Origin: Bacillus sp. SA1-12
GTDB taxonomy: Bacteria; Bacillota; Bacilli; Bacillales; Bacillaceae
Direction: 5' to 3'
DNA length: 64,000 nt
Assembly: GCF_000981385.1 (NCBI RefSeq)
Contig: NZ_LATZ01000120.1
Span: 124,001-188,000 of the forward strand
A model generated the notes under the pieces. The model made no database searches. It was not told the origin of the DNA and saw only the letters and a program-made list of their open reading frames with translations. This document shows positions 50,950 to 60,346 of this stretch, piece after piece. The translations under genes and the position numbers were made by a program. Numbering within the stretch: position 1 is the first letter of the stretch; each line of letters starts with the position of its first letter.

Positions 50950-52794
50950 GTGCGAAGTGTATTTGGATGGATTTGTGTTATCATCATGGTGCCGATTTTC
51001 CTTTTCAGCGGATTTGCTGCTGGTAAAGAATCGAAAGCCGTTAAAGGGCTTGGAACTGTTTTGGAGGAAAAGATTCCTATTGAATCTTTAGAATTAACAC
51101 AAAACAGCTATATCTTTGATCATGAAGGAGAACTGATTTCAGAAATAACATCTAATCAGCAAAACCGTGTATATGTACGTTACGAGAATATACCCGAGGC
51201 TGTTAAAGACTTATATATTGCATCTGAGGATCAACGCTTTTTTGAACATATTGGGTTTGATGCCGGCGGAATGCTTAGAGCGGTATTTGTCAACGCTAAA
51301 AACCAAACTGTTGAACAAGGCGGCAGTACGATTACACAACAACTTGCACGTAATGTTTATTTATCCCATGAACAAACCTATAATCGAAAGCTGAGTGAGC
51401 TCCTTTATTCCTACCAGCTTGAGAAAAACTTTACAAAGGAACAAATCCTTGCAGCCTATTTAAATACAATTTATTTTGGAAACGGCACATACGGGATAGG
51501 AACGGCGGCTACCTACTATTTTAGCAGACAGATCCAGGAGCTACATTTAGCGGAACTTGTCTTTATCAGTACAATTCCAAATAATCCAACAATGTATGAT
51601 CCTATTAAAAACTTTGGTAAAACAAAGGAGCGTCAAGAACGTTTGTTAAACCTGCTTTATCAAACCGGGACCATTTCAAAACAGCAAAAGGAAGAGGCAG
51701 TTCACTATCCTATTACTCTTTCTATTAACAAAAAAGTTGATATTCATCCAAATTATGTTACGTATGTTCATGAAGAGTTAAAGCAATTAATTTCAGAAAG
51801 CGAAGGATTTGCCGGAAAGTTAGCTGCAGATCAAAACAAAGAACTCATAGAAAAACAGCTTTCAGAACGTGTTAACGAGATCGTAAGCAAGGGTATTATT
51901 ATTCATACAGCATTAGATACGTCCATACAAACGAAGCTTGATAACGCGCTCCAGCACCATATACCATCTGATCAAGTGCAGGGTGCAGGGGTCGTAATCG
52001 ATCATCAAACACATAAGATTGTAGCCCTTTCTGGAGGAAAGGACTATAAAAAGTATTCGTTTCATCGGGCATATCAAGCATATCGTCATCCCGGCTCGGC
52101 AATAAAACCACTTCTCGATTTTGCACCATATATTGATTTAACCGGGACAACAGCTACATCAAAAATTGATGCAGGAGCTTTCTGTCAAGCTGACTACTGT
52201 CCGGAAAATTATAGTAAAAAGAATTACGGGATGGTATCACTCGAAACGGCATTAAAATATTCATATAATACGGCAGCGGTACGCATGCTAGATAAAATAG
52301 GAATTGAAGAGGGATTATCCTACTTAGAGCCATTTGGATTTTCTGCTTTAGCAAAGGATAAGTATGATCTTTCAGTAGCCTTAGGCGCCCTTGATATTTC
52401 ACCATTAGAAATAACCGGGGCATATACGGCATTTGCTAATAACGGGCTTTATATTGAAAATCATGCGATTCGTAAAGTTACTGACCTGTCCGGAAAAACG
52501 CTCTATGAGTGGAAGGAAAAACCTGTTCGAGTTTGGAAGGAAACGACAAATGATCAAATGCGCAAGCTGTTAGCAGCAGTTATCAAAAGTGGAACAGGGC
52601 AGAAGGCTGCTGTTTCTAGTGAATATGTAGGTGGAAAAACCGGGACGTCAAGTGAATATCGCGACCTTTGGTTTGTCGGCTTAACAGATCGGTATACAGC
52701 TGGTGTTTGGGTTGGGAAAGATCAGGGAGGCAATGTAAGCCACCTTTATGATCAAGGACCTTCACTGCTGATTTGGAGAGATATTATGAAATAG
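50950..52794 (+). CDS. pbpD: Class A penicillin-binding protein PBP4
   Basis: A 614-aa bifunctional cell-wall enzyme like B. subtilis PBP4 (624 aa). After a membrane anchor (about 4-24) comes the glycosyltransferase domain with ASEDQRFFEHIGFD (catalytic Glu near 96) and QGGSTITQQLARN. The transpeptidase domain has the SxxK serine in GSAIKP (about 383), the SxN motif in KYSYNTAA (about 436) and KTGTSSEY near 561. The start is a GTG behind a weak GAAAGAG site. yuxK lies 14 nt downstream, as in B. subtilis. Confidence 0.95.
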   Translation: MRSVFGWICVIIMVPIFLFSGFAAGKESKAVKGLGTVLEEKIPIESLELTQNSYIFDHEGELISEITSNQQNRVYVRYENIPEAVKDLYIASEDQRFFEHIGFDAGGMLRAVFVNAKNQTVEQGGSTITQQLARNVYLSHEQTYNRKLSELLYSYQLEKNFTKEQILAAYLNTIYFGNGTYGIGTAATYYFSRQIQELHLAELVFISTIPNNPTMYDPIKNFGKTKERQERLLNLLYQTGTISKQQKEEAVHYPITLSINKKVDIHPNYVTYVHEELKQLISESEGFAGKLAADQNKELIEKQLSERVNEIVSKGIIIHTALDTSIQTKLDNALQHHIPSDQVQGAGVVIDHQTHKIVALSGGKDYKKYSFHRAYQAYRHPGSAIKPLLDFAPYIDLTGTTATSKIDAGAFCQADYCPENYSKKNYGMVSLETALKYSYNTAAVRMLDKIGIEEGLSYLEPFGFSALAKDKYDLSVALGALDISPLEITGAYTAFANNGLYIENHAIRKVTDLSGKTLYEWKEKPVRVWKETTNDQMRKLLAAVIKSGTGQKAAVSSEYVGGKTGTSSEYRDLWFVGLTDRYTAGVWVGKDQGGNVSHLYDQGPSLLIWRDIMK

Positions 52795-52808
52795 AAAGTA
52801 GGCTGTAA

Positions 52809-53216
52809 ATGAATATTTCAGATGAACGTATTATGTTGTTTGATGGGGTATGTCATTTTTGCAATCATTCGGTTCAATTTGTTATTCGGCATGATAAGCA
52901 AGGAAAATTTAAGTTTGCTGCCCTGCAATCACCTATTGGGCAAGAACTATTAAAAAAGTACAATCTTCCTTTAAAAGATTTTGACAGCTTCGTTGTCATC
53001 AAAAACAACAATTATTATTTAAAATCAACTGCGGCCATCCAAGTCTGCAAAGAACTGGGTGGGCTTTGGACAGTATGTTCCTTGTTCATTATCATTCCAA
53101 AACCGATTAGAGATACTCTCTACAATTTTGTGGCAAAAAATCGCTATAAATGGTTTGGGAAAAAAGATCAGTGCATGATCCCTTCCCCTGAAGTTCGGAA
53201 ACGGTTTTTATCATAA
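52809..53216 (+). CDS. yuxK: Thiol-disulfide oxidoreductase-like DCC family protein YuxK
   Basis: A 135-aa DUF393 protein whose name motif DGVCHFCNHSV (about 12-22) carries the DxxCxxC pair. The fold is thioredoxin-like; activity is unproven. It follows pbpD closely and is likely co-transcribed with it. A strong terminator overlaps its end. Confidence 0.92.
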   Translation: MNISDERIMLFDGVCHFCNHSVQFVIRHDKQGKFKFAALQSPIGQELLKKYNLPLKDFDSFVVIKNNNYYLKSTAAIQVCKELGGLWTVCSLFIIIPKPIRDTLYNFVAKNRYKWFGKKDQCMIPSPEVRKRFLS

Positions 53217-53248
53217 AAAAGAAGGAGCGACATTATGTCAGCTCCTTC
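53215..53248 (+). terminator. Terminator of pbpD-yuxK
   Basis: AAAAAAGAAGGAGC pairs with GCTCCTTCTTTTTTT across a 12-nt loop, starting at the yuxK stop. Confidence 0.93.
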
Positions 53249-53261
53249 TTTTTTTACTTTT

Positions 53262-53395
53262 CAATGTTATTAACGAATTTCTATTTTATCGACGAATTTC
53301 AATTTAAATCGGCGCTTTCTTGATTTTATCAGCGACTTTCTCATTATTTAAGGGCTCCTTAACTTTATCAACGAAATTTAATCATAACACCGCAA
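53262..53395. repeat. Short tandem repeat, about 20 nt period, 5-6 units
   Basis: Units such as TTTTATCGACGAATTTCAA, TTTAAATCGGCGCTTTCTTG, TTTTATCAGCGACTTTCTC and TTTATCAACGAAATTTAATC follow each other, with an (A)TCrrCG(A/C)xTTTC core. It resembles the 36380-36475 array in period and in the CG(A/C)CGA-type core, but the sequence differs. It fills the gap between yuxK and yufK. Confidence 0.65.
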
Positions 53396-53401
53396 CTCAC
53401 T

Positions 53402-53959
53402 TTAAACTGGTAAGCTTGCCATTACACTGTTATACAACCTAAAGCATACATACATCGTTCCTAAAAGAAAGATAAACCAAAAAAGGACATGAAACAAAAC
53501 CAAACCAATCAAGGAAAACGACGTGAGTGAGTTGCTGATTTTGTAAACGATATAGACAAAGTAACAGCCTGTTGCAAGAACGAAGATCGCTACAATCGCT
53601 AATGGAACTTGAATAGCAGCTAGAGATAGCGCACCTGCGATTAAATATATGGCTGAACCGCCTCTTATTTTTGAAAGATTCTCTCCTGTTACATCCTTTG
53701 AGAAAAATAATAGGGAAAGCTCAGTGACTGTGTCAGCAATTAATTTTAGTGCTGAAAAAACCATAAAATAAAGCAGCGCAAATAATATAAATAAAGCCAG
53801 CCTTATGCCATTATTCGAAAAAAACTCTAGCATTCCTTCATAGATTCCAAAAGCCTGCAGATACTCGATTACTGCTATAACTGTCGCTATCGACATAGAT
53901 GTACTGAATAGTAAAATCGTAATAAGTGGAAAATAACTAGTAAAATATGTATTTTTCAT
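53402..53959 (-). CDS. yufK: Membrane protein YufK
   Basis: A 185-aa protein of exactly the B. subtilis YufK length, with about five helices (near 10-30, 50-72, 100-128, 122-142 and 150-175). The loop KDVTGENLSKIRGG between helices 2 and 3 is conserved. Function unknown. B. subtilis has the malKR, nupNOPQ and maeN genes after it; here a short gene and then mrp follow at once. Confidence 0.88.
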   Translation of the reverse strand: MKNTYFTSYFPLITILLFSTSMSIATVIAVIEYLQAFGIYEGMLEFFSNNGIRLALFILFALLYFMVFSALKLIADTVTELSLLFFSKDVTGENLSKIRGGSAIYLIAGALSLAAIQVPLAIVAIFVLATGCYFVYIVYKISNSLTSFSLIGLVLFHVLFWFIFLLGTMYVCFRLYNSVMASLPV

Positions 53960-54061
53960 TTTAATTCCCCAAAATACATTTGCTTTTTATCCTCATATTA
54001 TGAAGTAGAGTTCTTCATTTGACAAGTAAATTTTTACAGTTTCTATGTAAAATTACCCATA

Positions 54062-54098
54062 ACAAAAAACAGAATGCAACAATGTTTACATCCTGTTT
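54062..54098 (-). terminator. Terminator of yufS
   Basis: On the minus strand AACAGGATG pairs with CATTCTGTT across about 12 nt and is followed by TTTTGTT, at the yufS stop. Confidence 0.75.
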
Positions 54099-54324
54099 AC
54101 TGGGTGACGACCCGAACATATTCCCGAGGTTTAAATTTTTCAAATACATTTTCTTGCTGAATGAAAAAATCAACCGAAGTTTCAGTATTTGTTAATTGAA
54201 TCCATAAATCTTCTTCTATTGTCGTATCAACATACTCTCTTTTCATTTTTTCATTTATATTCCAAGCAATGCCAAACATGCATGAAAACAAGCATCCAGC
54301 GATAAGAAGCTTCACTTTTTGCAT
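54097..54324 (-). CDS. yufS: Small membrane-anchored protein, YufS-like
   Basis: A 75-aa protein with an N-terminal hydrophobic segment (LLIAGCLFSCMFGIAW, with Cys at 11 and 15) and a hydrophilic acidic rest (VDTTIEEDLWIQL, PREYVRVVTQ). The ACLFSC-like end is not a good lipobox. Named by place: B. subtilis has yufS (71 aa) just before mrpA. Its role is unknown. It is divergent from the mrp operon. Confidence 0.6.
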   Translation of the reverse strand: MQKVKLLIAGCLFSCMFGIAWNINEKMKREYVDTTIEEDLWIQLTNTETSVDFFIQQENVFEKFKPREYVRVVTQ

Positions 54325-54566
54325 GAAATCACCTCATTATTTAGGATGCTCTTATATCTTAAGAATATACAATTCAACAAAAATTTGTTATCATTTTTAT
54401 GTTCATATGAACTCGAAATCGACTTTTAGGGACTGATAGCATCCTGCATTCTGAAACATAATAATCAGTATAGGGGTTACCAAAATCCTTCATCAATTTT
54501 TTCGATGTTTTATGCAGATCTTCATCTATTTAGTAAATTATTTCAGTACTGTAAGGGGGTTAAAAA

Positions 54567-56972
54567 ATGACATTATTACATTTGGCCATTTTATCACCAT
54601 TTTTAGCAGCCATACTCGTTCCATTTCTGTATAAGTTATTCCGAAAAGTTCATACAGGCTGGTTCGTATTGGTTTTACCCATTCTACTTTTTATTTACTT
54701 TTCCCAATTTGTCAACAGGACTATGGAAGGTCAGCCAGTAATCTCTATTGCCAATTGGATTCCTTCTCTTGGCATTAATTTTACTGTATACATAGATGGC
54801 TTAGGCTTGCTTTTTGCCTTGCTCATCACAGGAATTGGTGCACTTGTTATTTTATATTCGATTTATTATCTATCAAAAAATAAAGAACAGTTACACACAT
54901 TTTACGTTTATTTGTTATTGTTCATGGGTGCTATGTTAGGTGTTGTTCTATCTGATAACATCATCGTCTTGTATACGTTTTGGGAATTTACCTCCCTATC
55001 CTCCTTTCTCTTAATTGGATACTGGTATAAACGTGAGAAATCTCGCAACGGTGCACAAAAATCGATGCTGATTACTATTTTTGGTGGTCTGCTTATGCTT
55101 GGCGGATTCATCATGCTTTATATCATGACAAATTCCTTTAGTATAAGAGAAATCATTGGACAGGTTCCTGAAATGTCTCAGCATGACTTGTTCATCTCCG
55201 CATTGGTTTTGATATTATTCGGGGCATTTACGAAGTCTGCGCAGTTTCCCTTTTATATCTGGCTGCCAGATGCTATGGAGGCGCCTACACCGGTCAGTGC
55301 GTATTTACACTCGGCAACAATGGTAAAAGCAGGTATTTATTTAGTTGCCAGATTCAGTCCTGTTTTCTCCGGAACACCTGAATGGTTTTGGATTGTATCC
55401 GCTTTTGGGATCTTCACAATGTTCTGGGGTTCTTTCAATGCGGCTAAACAAACAGATTTAAAAGGTATTCTGGCATTTTCAACCGTCAGTCAACTCGGGA
55501 TGATTATGTCCATGCTGGGTGTCGGGTCAGCTGCCATCGCACTAGATTCACTTGATGATAATATCTTCATCGTAGCGACACTTGCAGCCATCTTCCATTT
55601 AATCAACCATGCTACGTTTAAGGGAAGCTTATTTATGGTCGTAGGGATTATCGATCATGAAACAGGTACGCGTGATATTCGGAAGCTTGGCGGTCTTATG
55701 AGTCTTATGCCAATTACCTTTACGATTTCCATTATCGGGGCTTTCTCAATGGCAGGATTGCCGCCATTTAATGGATTTTTAAGTAAAGAAATGTTCTTTA
55801 CTAGTATGATTCGTGTTCTTGAAATGGATGTTTTCAATGTCGAAACGATCGGGCTTTTATTCCCGATTTTCGCTTGGGTCGGAAGCATCTTCACATTCAT
55901 TTACAGTATGATCCTTGTGTTTAAAACATTTACCGGGAAATATCAGCCTGAAAAGCTTGAGAAAAAACCGCATGAGGCGCCAATCGGTATGCTGATTTCA
56001 CCGATGATCCTAGCGTCGCTTGTGATTATTTTCTTTTTCTTCCCAAACATATTAGCCTATACAATTATTGAACCGGCAATGGCTTCCATCTTACCAAGCT
56101 TACTTGCGGACGGTGGACATTTCCATGTTCATATAAGCGGATGGCATGGACCTACTCCTGAGCTTTATATGACAATTGGTGTGGTCTTGCTGGGAGTGCT
56201 GGGTTATCTCACATTGACAAAATGGCGGAGCGTTTACCGCATCGTTCCAAAGAAGCTTACGTTAAATAAAGGCTATGACCGAGCCTTATATTGTCTGGAT
56301 AAATCCTCTCTAGGGATAACAAAATTCTACATGACAGGATTTATTCGAGATTATTTAGTTTATATCTTTACATTTTTCATTGTCATTTTAGGAACAGCGC
56401 TTATCATTAAACAAGGATTTTCATTTTCATTAGAAGGAACGGCACCTGTTGGAATTTATGAAACGGTTCTTGCTGCTGTAATGATCATTGGGACAATCAC
56501 TGTTTTATTTTCAAAATCCCGCTTAACTGCGATCATAGCCCTTGGTTCAGTGGGTTATACGTTATCACTCTTTTTCGTTTTATTTAGAGCGCCTGATTTA
56601 GCTCTTACTCAATTATGTGTTGAAACCGTTTCGGTTGCTCTGTTCTTACTCTGCTTTTATCATTTACCAGAGTTCAAGAAGAAAGAGAAAAAACTCCGCT
56701 TTAGAATGACGAATCTGATCATCTCCTTAGGGGTAGGGACGATCGTGACATTGATTGCATTGTCAGCAAACAGCCAGCGTGTTACAGAAACCATTGCAAG
56801 CTATTTTATTGAAAACAGCTATAAGCTTGCTGGCGGGAAAAACATGGTAAATGTTATCCTCGTCGATTTTAGAGGCTTTGATACATTGTTTGAAATTACC
56901 GTATTGGGCATTGCCTCGCTTGGTATTTATGGCATGATACGCGTGAATGTAAAAAGGGAGGAAGAAGGGTGA
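54567..56972 (+). CDS. mrpA: Na+/H+ antiporter subunit MrpA
   Basis: The 801-aa length equals that of B. subtilis MrpA, the largest subunit of the multi-subunit Na+(K+)/H+ antiporter. The first ~500 residues are NuoL-like (FWEFTSLSSFLLIGYWY, SAQFPFYIWLPDAMEAPTPVSAYLHSATMVKAG); the C-terminal part resembles MrpB (APDLALTQLCVETVSVALFLL). About 21 helices. ATG 54567 lies 7 nt after AAGGGGG. It heads mrpABCDEFG, which protects against sodium and alkali. Confidence 0.97.
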   Translation: MTLLHLAILSPFLAAILVPFLYKLFRKVHTGWFVLVLPILLFIYFSQFVNRTMEGQPVISIANWIPSLGINFTVYIDGLGLLFALLITGIGALVILYSIYYLSKNKEQLHTFYVYLLLFMGAMLGVVLSDNIIVLYTFWEFTSLSSFLLIGYWYKREKSRNGAQKSMLITIFGGLLMLGGFIMLYIMTNSFSIREIIGQVPEMSQHDLFISALVLILFGAFTKSAQFPFYIWLPDAMEAPTPVSAYLHSATMVKAGIYLVARFSPVFSGTPEWFWIVSAFGIFTMFWGSFNAAKQTDLKGILAFSTVSQLGMIMSMLGVGSAAIALDSLDDNIFIVATLAAIFHLINHATFKGSLFMVVGIIDHETGTRDIRKLGGLMSLMPITFTISIIGAFSMAGLPPFNGFLSKEMFFTSMIRVLEMDVFNVETIGLLFPIFAWVGSIFTFIYSMILVFKTFTGKYQPEKLEKKPHEAPIGMLISPMILASLVIIFFFFPNILAYTIIEPAMASILPSLLADGGHFHVHISGWHGPTPELYMTIGVVLLGVLGYLTLTKWRSVYRIVPKKLTLNKGYDRALYCLDKSSLGITKFYMTGFIRDYLVYIFTFFIVILGTALIIKQGFSFSLEGTAPVGIYETVLAAVMIIGTITVLFSKSRLTAIIALGSVGYTLSLFFVLFRAPDLALTQLCVETVSVALFLLCFYHLPEFKKKEKKLRFRMTNLIISLGVGTIVTLIALSANSQRVTETIASYFIENSYKLAGGKNMVNVILVDFRGFDTLFEITVLGIASLGIYGMIRVNVKREEEG

Positions 56973-57406
56973 AGAAAACAAATATAAAAACAAATGATCT
57001 CATATTCCAAACGGTAACAAAGACCGCTGTGTTTATTATTATTATTTATTCTCTCCATCTTTTCTTTTCTGGACATTATACTCCAGGCGGAGGATTCATT
57101 GGGGGATTAATGACGGCATCAGCGATTGTGTTGTTACTATTAGCCTTTGATATAAAAACAGTTGTAAATTCGTTGAACATTGACTATATCAAAATGACGG
57201 CTACAGGCTTGCTTATTGCACTATTAACAGGGGTAGGTTCGTTTTTCTTTGATGTCCCTTTTTTAACCCACACATTCAGTTATGTAGATCTTCCGGTACT
57301 TGGTAAAACCTCATTAGCAACTGCCGTCTTATTTGATCTAGGCGTTTATCTCGTTGTTATTGGTGTAACAATGACCATTATCCAAACGATTGGAGAGACG
57401 GAATAA
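56969..57406 (+). CDS. mrpB: Na+/H+ antiporter subunit MrpB
   Basis: A 145-aa, four-helix subunit with the motif HYTPGGGFIGGLMTASAIVL near 33-52. The start GTG overlaps the mrpA stop (GTGA), and its stop overlaps the mrpC start (TAATG), so translation is coupled. Confidence 0.95.
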   Translation: MKKTNIKTNDLIFQTVTKTAVFIIIIYSLHLFFSGHYTPGGGFIGGLMTASAIVLLLLAFDIKTVVNSLNIDYIKMTATGLLIALLTGVGSFFFDVPFLTHTFSYVDLPVLGKTSLATAVLFDLGVYLVVIGVTMTIIQTIGETE

Positions 57407-57747
57407 TGGAAGTTTTAATGTCTATTGTAGCTGGTGTTCTTTTTACTGCAGCCGTTTATTTAATGCTTTCCAAAAGCTTATTGCGCATCATTATTGGAAC
57501 TGGTTTATTAAGTCATGGCGCACATTTATTAATTTTAACAATGGGCGGGCTAAAAAAAGGAGCTGCTCCCCTTCTAGGCGAGCATGCACAAAGTTATGTT
57601 GATCCACTGCCGCAAGCGTTAATTTTAACAGCGATTGTTATTAGCTTCGGGGTTACCTCGTTTTTCCTTGTCCTAGCCTATCGTTCCTATCAGGAGCTTG
57701 GAACAGATGATATGGATCAACTAAGGGGAAATGATCAGCATGAATAA
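57406..57747 (+). CDS. mrpC: Na+/H+ antiporter subunit MrpC (NuoK-like)
   Basis: A 113-aa, three-helix subunit homologous to NuoK, with SKSLLRIIIGTGLLSHGAHLL near 22-42, the central DPLPQALILTAIVISFG and FLVLAYRSY. It overlaps mrpD by 8 nt. Confidence 0.95.
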   Translation: MEVLMSIVAGVLFTAAVYLMLSKSLLRIIIGTGLLSHGAHLLILTMGGLKKGAAPLLGEHAQSYVDPLPQALILTAIVISFGVTSFFLVLAYRSYQELGTDDMDQLRGNDQHE

Positions 57748-59221
57748 CTTAATTATCCTACCAATCGCTATACCTTTATTTGCAGGGATCATCTTAATCT
57801 TTTTCAACAAAAACATCAGGATTCAGAGATGGCTAAGTGTGATTGCTTCATTAGCTGGAATCTTTTTTTCGTGTATCATCGTTCAAACGGTTCACATAAA
57901 TGGTATTCAAACGTTGGAGATTGGAAACTGGAAGGCACCATACGGCATTGTTATTGTTGCAGATATGTACTCAAGCTTACTTGTCTTAACAACGAGTATT
58001 ATTGCTTTTACTTCGTTATTGTTCGCTTATTCTACAATAAATGTTGAAAGGGAAAAATTTTTCTTTTATCCTGGCGTACAATTTTTAATTTTAGGTGTAT
58101 CAGGCGCTTTTCTAACAGGAGACATTTTCAACCTGTTTGTTTTCTTTGAAGTAATGCTCATGTCTTCTTATTTGTTAATCGTATTAGGGAACTCGAAAAT
58201 GCAGCTTCGCGAATCTATTAAATATATTCTTGTGAACGTCATCTCATCTGCTCTTTTCGTTATTACTGTTGCGTATCTTTACGCTGTTACCGGTACATTA
58301 AACATGGCAGATTTAAGTGTAAGAATAGCTGAAATGGGACAATCCGGGCTTCTCACCGTTATCTCCCTCCTGTTTTTAATTGTATTCGGTTTGAAGGGAG
58401 CTCTGTTTCCGCTTTATTTTTGGCTGCCTGGCTCATACCAAGCACCGCCATCAGTTGTCACTGCCCTATTTGGCGCACTATTAACAAAGGTTGGAATTTA
58501 CTCAATTACGAGAGTTTTTACCCTCATTTTTTATCATGACCCATCCTTTACCCATCAACTATTGGCATGGTTAGCTGCCTTGACAATTATTTTCGGGGTC
58601 ATAGGCGCAATCGCTTTTTGGGATATCAAAAAGATTGTGATTTACAATATTATCACTGCAGTTGGCATAATCCTATTTGGGGTTGCCGCAAATACGCCAA
58701 ATGCAGTTGAAGGGTCTGTTTATTATTTAGTTCATGATATGATTATTAAGGGAGCTTTGTTTTTCTTAGCTGGAGCGATCATTGCGATAACTGGAACAAG
58801 CAATTTACGAAAAATAAGCGGGTTGATGGCTAGTCATCCGTTTTTAGGCTGGATGTTTTTTATTGCCGCATTAGCCTTGGCAGGAATTCCGCCGTTTAGC
58901 GGTTTTGTTGGAAAGCTGAAAATCGTCCAAGGCGGTTTTGAAGCTGGGGAATATACGATTTCCTTTATCGTTCTACTTTCAAGTTTGCTCGTTCTTTATT
59001 CTGTAATGAAGATCTTTATTAACGGCTTTTGGGGGGAACCGAAGCCGGAAATGGCAAACCAAAAAGGATCGGCAAAAGGAATGCTCTTACCGATTGTCAT
59101 CTTGCTCACATTAACTGTTGCATACGGATTAGGTGTAGAATGGCTTTCACCTTATATATCGCAAGCTGCCGAAACTCTGCTTGATCCGACAATCTATATT
59201 CAAGCAGTATTGAAGGAGTAG
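57740..59221 (+). CDS. mrpD: Na+/H+ antiporter subunit MrpD (NuoN/M-like)
   Basis: A 493-aa, 14-helix subunit, equal to B. subtilis MrpD. VFFEVMLMSSYLLIVLG carries the conserved Glu near 137, and GALFPLYFWLPGSYQAPPS the conserved Lys near 219. I use ATG 57740 (MNNLIILP), as in B. subtilis; an ATG at 57731 is closer to AAGGGG, so the start is not certain. Confidence 0.94.
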   Translation: MNNLIILPIAIPLFAGIILIFFNKNIRIQRWLSVIASLAGIFFSCIIVQTVHINGIQTLEIGNWKAPYGIVIVADMYSSLLVLTTSIIAFTSLLFAYSTINVEREKFFFYPGVQFLILGVSGAFLTGDIFNLFVFFEVMLMSSYLLIVLGNSKMQLRESIKYILVNVISSALFVITVAYLYAVTGTLNMADLSVRIAEMGQSGLLTVISLLFLIVFGLKGALFPLYFWLPGSYQAPPSVVTALFGALLTKVGIYSITRVFTLIFYHDPSFTHQLLAWLAALTIIFGVIGAIAFWDIKKIVIYNIITAVGIILFGVAANTPNAVEGSVYYLVHDMIIKGALFFLAGAIIAITGTSNLRKISGLMASHPFLGWMFFIAALALAGIPPFSGFVGKLKIVQGGFEAGEYTISFIVLLSSLLVLYSVMKIFINGFWGEPKPEMANQKGSAKGMLLPIVILLTLTVAYGLGVEWLSPYISQAAETLLDPTIYIQAVLKE

Positions 59222-59226
59222 TAAAT

Positions 59227-59703
59227 ATGGCATTTCAAATCTTACTGAACTTTTTTCTAGCGTTTATATGGATGTTCCTATCAAATGATTACTCAACTCT
59301 AGCATTTTTTAAAGGTTACTTCTTTGGCGGACTTATTATCTTTGCGCTTAGGAGATTTTTTGCCCACCGCTTTTATTTACTAAATGTCATTGCTGTTATT
59401 AAGCTTTTCTTTATTTTTTGCAGTGAGCTTGTTAAAGCAAATATTGCTGTGTTAAAAGTGATTTTATCTCCAAAGCTTACAATGCGCCCCGGCATTTTTG
59501 CCTTAGAAACAGAACTTGAGAAGGATTGGGAAATTACTATCCTGGCTAATTTAATTACATTAACACCAGGTACGCTTGTGTTAGAGGTTTCTGAGGATAA
59601 TAAAATACTCTACATCCATGCAATGGATATTGATGATGTGGAGCAAGCGCGTCTCGATATTAAAAATTCATTTGAAAAGGCTATTAAGGAGGTGAGCCGT
59701 TAA
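59227..59703 (+). CDS. mrpE: Na+/H+ antiporter subunit MrpE
   Basis: A 158-aa subunit with two or three helices and a cytosolic end that has LITLTPGTLVLEVSEDNKILYIHAMD near 105-130, diagnostic for MrpE. Its stop overlaps the mrpF start (TAATG). Confidence 0.95.
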   Translation: MAFQILLNFFLAFIWMFLSNDYSTLAFFKGYFFGGLIIFALRRFFAHRFYLLNVIAVIKLFFIFCSELVKANIAVLKVILSPKLTMRPGIFALETELEKDWEITILANLITLTPGTLVLEVSEDNKILYIHAMDIDDVEQARLDIKNSFEKAIKEVSR

Positions 59704-59987
59704 TGTTTAACCTTGTTATCGGCCTCTCGTTACTCATTGTAGCGATCTCTACCTTATTATTTGTTTACCGTCTTGTGAAGGGGCCTTCTACACCAGATCG
59801 AGTGATTGCGCTTGATTCGATTGGTATAAATTTAATTGGCATAACAGCCATCATCTCGATCGTTCTTCATTCAAATGCGTTTGTGGAGATCATTCTCTTA
59901 ATCGGGATTCTAGCATTCATTGGAACCGTTGCTTTTTCAAAATGGCTGGAGAAAGGAGAAATCATCGAAAATGATCGAGATCAGTAA
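59703..59987 (+). CDS. mrpF: Na+/H+ antiporter subunit MrpF
   Basis: A 94-aa, three-helix subunit with GPSTPDRVIALDSIGIN near 28-44, the conserved Asp-containing block. Same length as in B. subtilis. It overlaps mrpG by 17 nt. Confidence 0.95.
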   Translation: MFNLVIGLSLLIVAISTLLFVYRLVKGPSTPDRVIALDSIGINLIGITAIISIVLHSNAFVEIILLIGILAFIGTVAFSKWLEKGEIIENDRDQ

Positions 59988-60327
59988 ATTTATCGTAGGC
60001 TTTCTCATTCTCCTTGGCGCACTATTCAGTTTAGTGGCAGCGATCGGTGTTGTCAGGCTGCCAGATACGTACACACGTAACCACGCTGCCTCAAAAAGTT
60101 CAACCTTAGGAGTTTTAAGTATCCTGTTAGGGCTGTTTATGTATTATTTACTCATTGATCATCATGCAAATGCCCGTGTACTCTTAGGAATTGTTTTTGT
60201 ATTTATTACATCACCTGTTGCTGGCCATCTCATTATGAGGGCTGCCTACAATATGGGTGTTCCTTTATGGCATAAAAGTGTTCGTGATGACTTAAAAACA
60301 GCAAGGAAAGCTAAAAAAAGAAGATGA
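59971..60327 (+). CDS. mrpG: Na+/H+ antiporter subunit MrpG
   Basis: A 118-aa, three-helix subunit with VVRLPDTYTRNHAASKSSTLGV near 26-47 and GVPLWHKSVRDDL near the end. I chose ATG 59971 (MIEISKF), about 12 nt after AAAGGAG; the longer ORF start lacks a ribosome site. Last gene of the operon, ending in the terminator stem. Confidence 0.94.
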   Translation: MIEISKFIVGFLILLGALFSLVAAIGVVRLPDTYTRNHAASKSSTLGVLSILLGLFMYYLLIDHHANARVLLGIVFVFITSPVAGHLIMRAAYNMGVPLWHKSVRDDLKTARKAKKRR

Positions 60328-60346
60328 GCTCATCTTCTTTTTTTAT
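60316..60346. terminator. Bidirectional terminator between mrpG and yuxO
   Basis: AGAAGATGAG and CTCATCTTCT form a perfect palindrome with T runs on both strands. It contains the mrpG stop and ends next to the yuxO stop. Confidence 0.92.
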
